From Deltaproteobacteria bacterium (GTDB lineage: Bacteria; Desulfobacterota; Desulfobulbia; Desulfobulbales; UBA5123): DNA of 7,158 nt. A program made the translations under genes and the position numbers. Shown here one piece after another: positions 5,613 to 7,158 of the stretch. The notes below the pieces were generated by a model. It was given only the letters and a program-made list of their open reading frames with translations, was not told where the DNA came from and did no database searches. The number at the start of each line of letters is the position of its first letter. Position 1 is the stretch's first letter. The DNA lies in the NCBI GenBank assembly GCA_021788685.1, contig JAJYKH010000135.1, positions 1-7,158 on the forward strand, given 5' to 3'.

Positions 5613-7136
5613 TTACTGGGCCGTGCGATAGGGCATTGCGTGGAACTTCATGGTCTTGGGGTAGCTCCTCTTTTCGCCTGCCCGCAGGTTGAACAGCCAG
5701 GCATAATAGATGTTGGCCATGCTTTCCCCTGCGGTCCAATACCCCTGGGGCCGCACGTTCTTGAAGCCCTGCCCGTCGAGCCAGGCGACCGGATCTGTTT
5801 TGGTGGGGGGCTCGAGTTGGCGCAGCTGCTCGGTGCCGGCAAGGAGCCAATCCCGGTAGGAGCCCGTGTAGCCTTCGCAGATGAATGGGCTCTTGTCGCT
5901 GTCGAACCGGCGCACCGCTTCCTGGGCTTCCTCCCAGCTCAGCTTGCCGAAGCAGTCGGCGTCGGCCAGCCACATGAGACCGGTGAGATTGTCGGTGATC
6001 GTGCCGTCGGGGTTAGGGGTGAAACGGGGCAGGGAGGCGCCGATGACTTCCTTGGGGAGCCTGGTCTCCGCCGCCGGGGTCCGCAGCCATTCGGAGGTTT
6101 GCGGGAGGCGGCTTCCCGCCGGTGCCTCCGGGCGAACCAGCCAGGCGGCTGCTTTTGCCGTCTTGTCCAGGGGGCGGGTGTCGCCGAAAAGGGGGTGCAC
6201 CGCCCAGGCCTGTGCCGGTGAGGCGGCCGTGGTGGAGGAGCTCCAGCAGTAGGAGTTTGCGATCCCGGTCAAAGAGGCGTCCGGCGGCAGAGCGGGGTAG
6301 TCCCGCCGGTAATCGATCAGGCTCTGCAGCTCCCGGCGGTTGGGCAGCCGCCAGCCGGCAGCCTTCCCCGGTGCCGCTCCGGAAGGATTGGCCAGGGCCA
6401 GCGCCTCCTGCCAAGTCAACCCGGGGTGCGCGCCCGTCTTCCAGATCAGGCCGGTTTCCCGGTCGCTGACGGTTCCGTCCCCGTTGGCCGCGAACCGGGG
6501 CAGGGAGGCCTTTTTGGCTTTTTCCTGCTCCCGGGGTGCCGCTTTTGCCCGGCGCACCGGCCAGACGCCATGGGCGGAGCTCTTCGCCGCATAATCCACC
6601 GCCCCGGCGCCGAATTCCACCAGCCACCCATCATACGCGTTGGCGGCTGGCGTCGCCGACCAGTAAGCCGCAGGCTGGACGTTGACGAAGCCGGCATGGG
6701 CAAGCCAATCCGCCTGGCGGGGTGCGTTGAGGTTGGTCAGACCTTCGAGCTCCCGGACCTCGGGCAGCCGCCAATCGTCATAATTGGCTGTGTATTCGCT
6801 GCAGGTTGATGCGGCGGCCCGGCTGTTGAGCCCGTTCACCTCGGCCTCGGCGTCGCTCAGGTTGGCGGTGCCCAGGCAGCCGGCGTCCTTGAGCCACGCG
6901 AGGCCGCTCAGGGAATCGGTGATCGTGCCGTCGCCGTTGTCCTTGAAACGGGGGGAGGGCCAGGCGGTCCCTGCCTGGAGATCGCCGTCCTGCCCGGTGC
7001 CGGCGCAGGCGATCTCCGCGCCCGCCTCATCGTAACAGCGCGCCTGATTGATCACCTCGGCCGCGGCCGTGCCGGGAAGCCCCGGCGAAAAGATCACCAC
7101 CAAAAGGAGCACTGAAAGAAAACGCTTTCCGGCCAT
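5613..7136 (-). CDS. Secreted protein with three DUF1566 (Lcl C-terminal-like) modules
   Basis: The 507-residue protein has a Sec signal peptide (KRFLSVLLLVVIFSPGLPG, cleavage near TAAA). Three modules of the DUF1566/Lcl C-terminal type follow, at about residues 63-196, 213-336 and 370-504. Each opens with a variant of RF..N.DGTITD..TGL.W (RFKDNGDGTITDSLSGLAW, RFAANGDGTVSDRETGLIW, RFTPNPDGTITDNLTGLMW). Modules 1 and 2 contain WRLP, YWSA or CWSS, and a closing W.VR. The third has DWLLAG in place of WRLP and lacks the final W.VR, so it is divergent. Charged or Pro-rich linkers join them. AAGGAG (minus strand, 7143-7148) is 6 nt from ATG 7136 and 3 nt from ATG 7139, so the second Met is preferred; the first adds one residue. 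The domain occurs in secreted and surface proteins of unclear role, often as repeats. It is convergent to the cytochrome genes, hence not in their operon. Confidence 0.88.
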   Translation of the reverse strand: MAGKRFLSVLLLVVIFSPGLPGTAAAEVINQARCYDEAGAEIACAGTGQDGDLQAGTAWPSPRFKDNGDGTITDSLSGLAWLKDAGCLGTANLSDAEAEVNGLNSRAAASTCSEYTANYDDWRLPEVRELEGLTNLNAPRQADWLAHAGFVNVQPAAYWSATPAANAYDGWLVEFGAGAVDYAAKSSAHGVWPVRRAKAAPREQEKAKKASLPRFAANGDGTVSDRETGLIWKTGAHPGLTWQEALALANPSGAAPGKAAGWRLPNRRELQSLIDYRRDYPALPPDASLTGIANSYCWSSSTTAASPAQAWAVHPLFGDTRPLDKTAKAAAWLVRPEAPAGSRLPQTSEWLRTPAAETRLPKEVIGASLPRFTPNPDGTITDNLTGLMWLADADCFGKLSWEEAQEAVRRFDSDKSPFICEGYTGSYRDWLLAGTEQLRQLEPPTKTDPVAWLDGQGFKNVRPQGYWTAGESMANIYYAWLFNLRAGEKRSYPKTMKFHAMPYRTAQ

Positions 7137-7158
7137 CATTCTCTCCTTGGCTCATGGG

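Noticed and set aside
5574..6252. Plus-strand open frames across the DUF1566 gene (for example 5574-6221)
   Set aside because: They are antisense shadows of a gene with a signal peptide, RBS and three recognisable modules on the minus strand.

Overview
The window is a high-GC, densely coding stretch carrying one plus-strand run of secreted multiheme c-type cytochrome genes (about 3..5221). An upstream parvulin/SurA-type chaperone leads the run and a small PilZ protein ends it (5268..5549). A convergent minus-strand gene for a secreted protein with three DUF1566 (Lcl-type) modules fills 5613..7136. The many CxxCH sites, the lipoprotein cytochrome with a lipobox and the Sec signal peptides point to a Gram-negative bacterium that respires through multiheme cytochromes. 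A Desulfuromonadota/Desulfobacterota (Geobacter-like) organism fits best, but this is inference: nothing in the window fixes the taxon.

Layout: (1) a 5'-truncated periplasmic SurA_N/PpiC-like chaperone; (2) a compact cytochrome with 12 CxxCH sites in 294 residues; (3) a 226-bp gap holding 7-bp-period repeats and a large imperfect palindrome; (4) a cytochrome with 13 CxxCH plus two CX3CH sites; (5) a 5-heme lipoprotein cytochrome with an FFDGVP motif; (6) a second copy of the palindrome and a possible promoter; (7) a cytochrome with 7 CxxCH plus one CX4CH and one CX3CH, clearly paralogous to (4); (8) a PilZ protein with both c-di-GMP-binding motifs; (9) an AT-rich heptad repeat and hairpin at the convergent junction; (10) the DUF1566 gene. 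The four cytochromes total 37 CxxCH sites and 4 sites with widened CX3CH/CX4CH spacing.

How the parts may work together (inference): the chaperone would handle the unfolded, heme-loaded polypeptides in the periplasm. The two paralogous cytochromes and the 12-heme protein would carry electrons across the periplasm or at the surface, and the lipoprotein would anchor part of the chain to the outer membrane. A prolyl-isomerase-type chaperone next to multiheme cytochromes recalls the companion genes of the OmcS nanowire in Geobacter sulfurreducens, but no filament-forming subunit can be identified here.

The most unusual signal is in the DNA. Two families of 7-bp-period repeats run into the cytochrome genes. 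They encode the charged n-region of two signal peptides in the same reading frame, the hydrophobic core of a third, and the stop codon of one gene. In addition, two copies of a palindromic element whose stem sequences differ but stay self-complementary sit just after the ends of two cytochrome genes.
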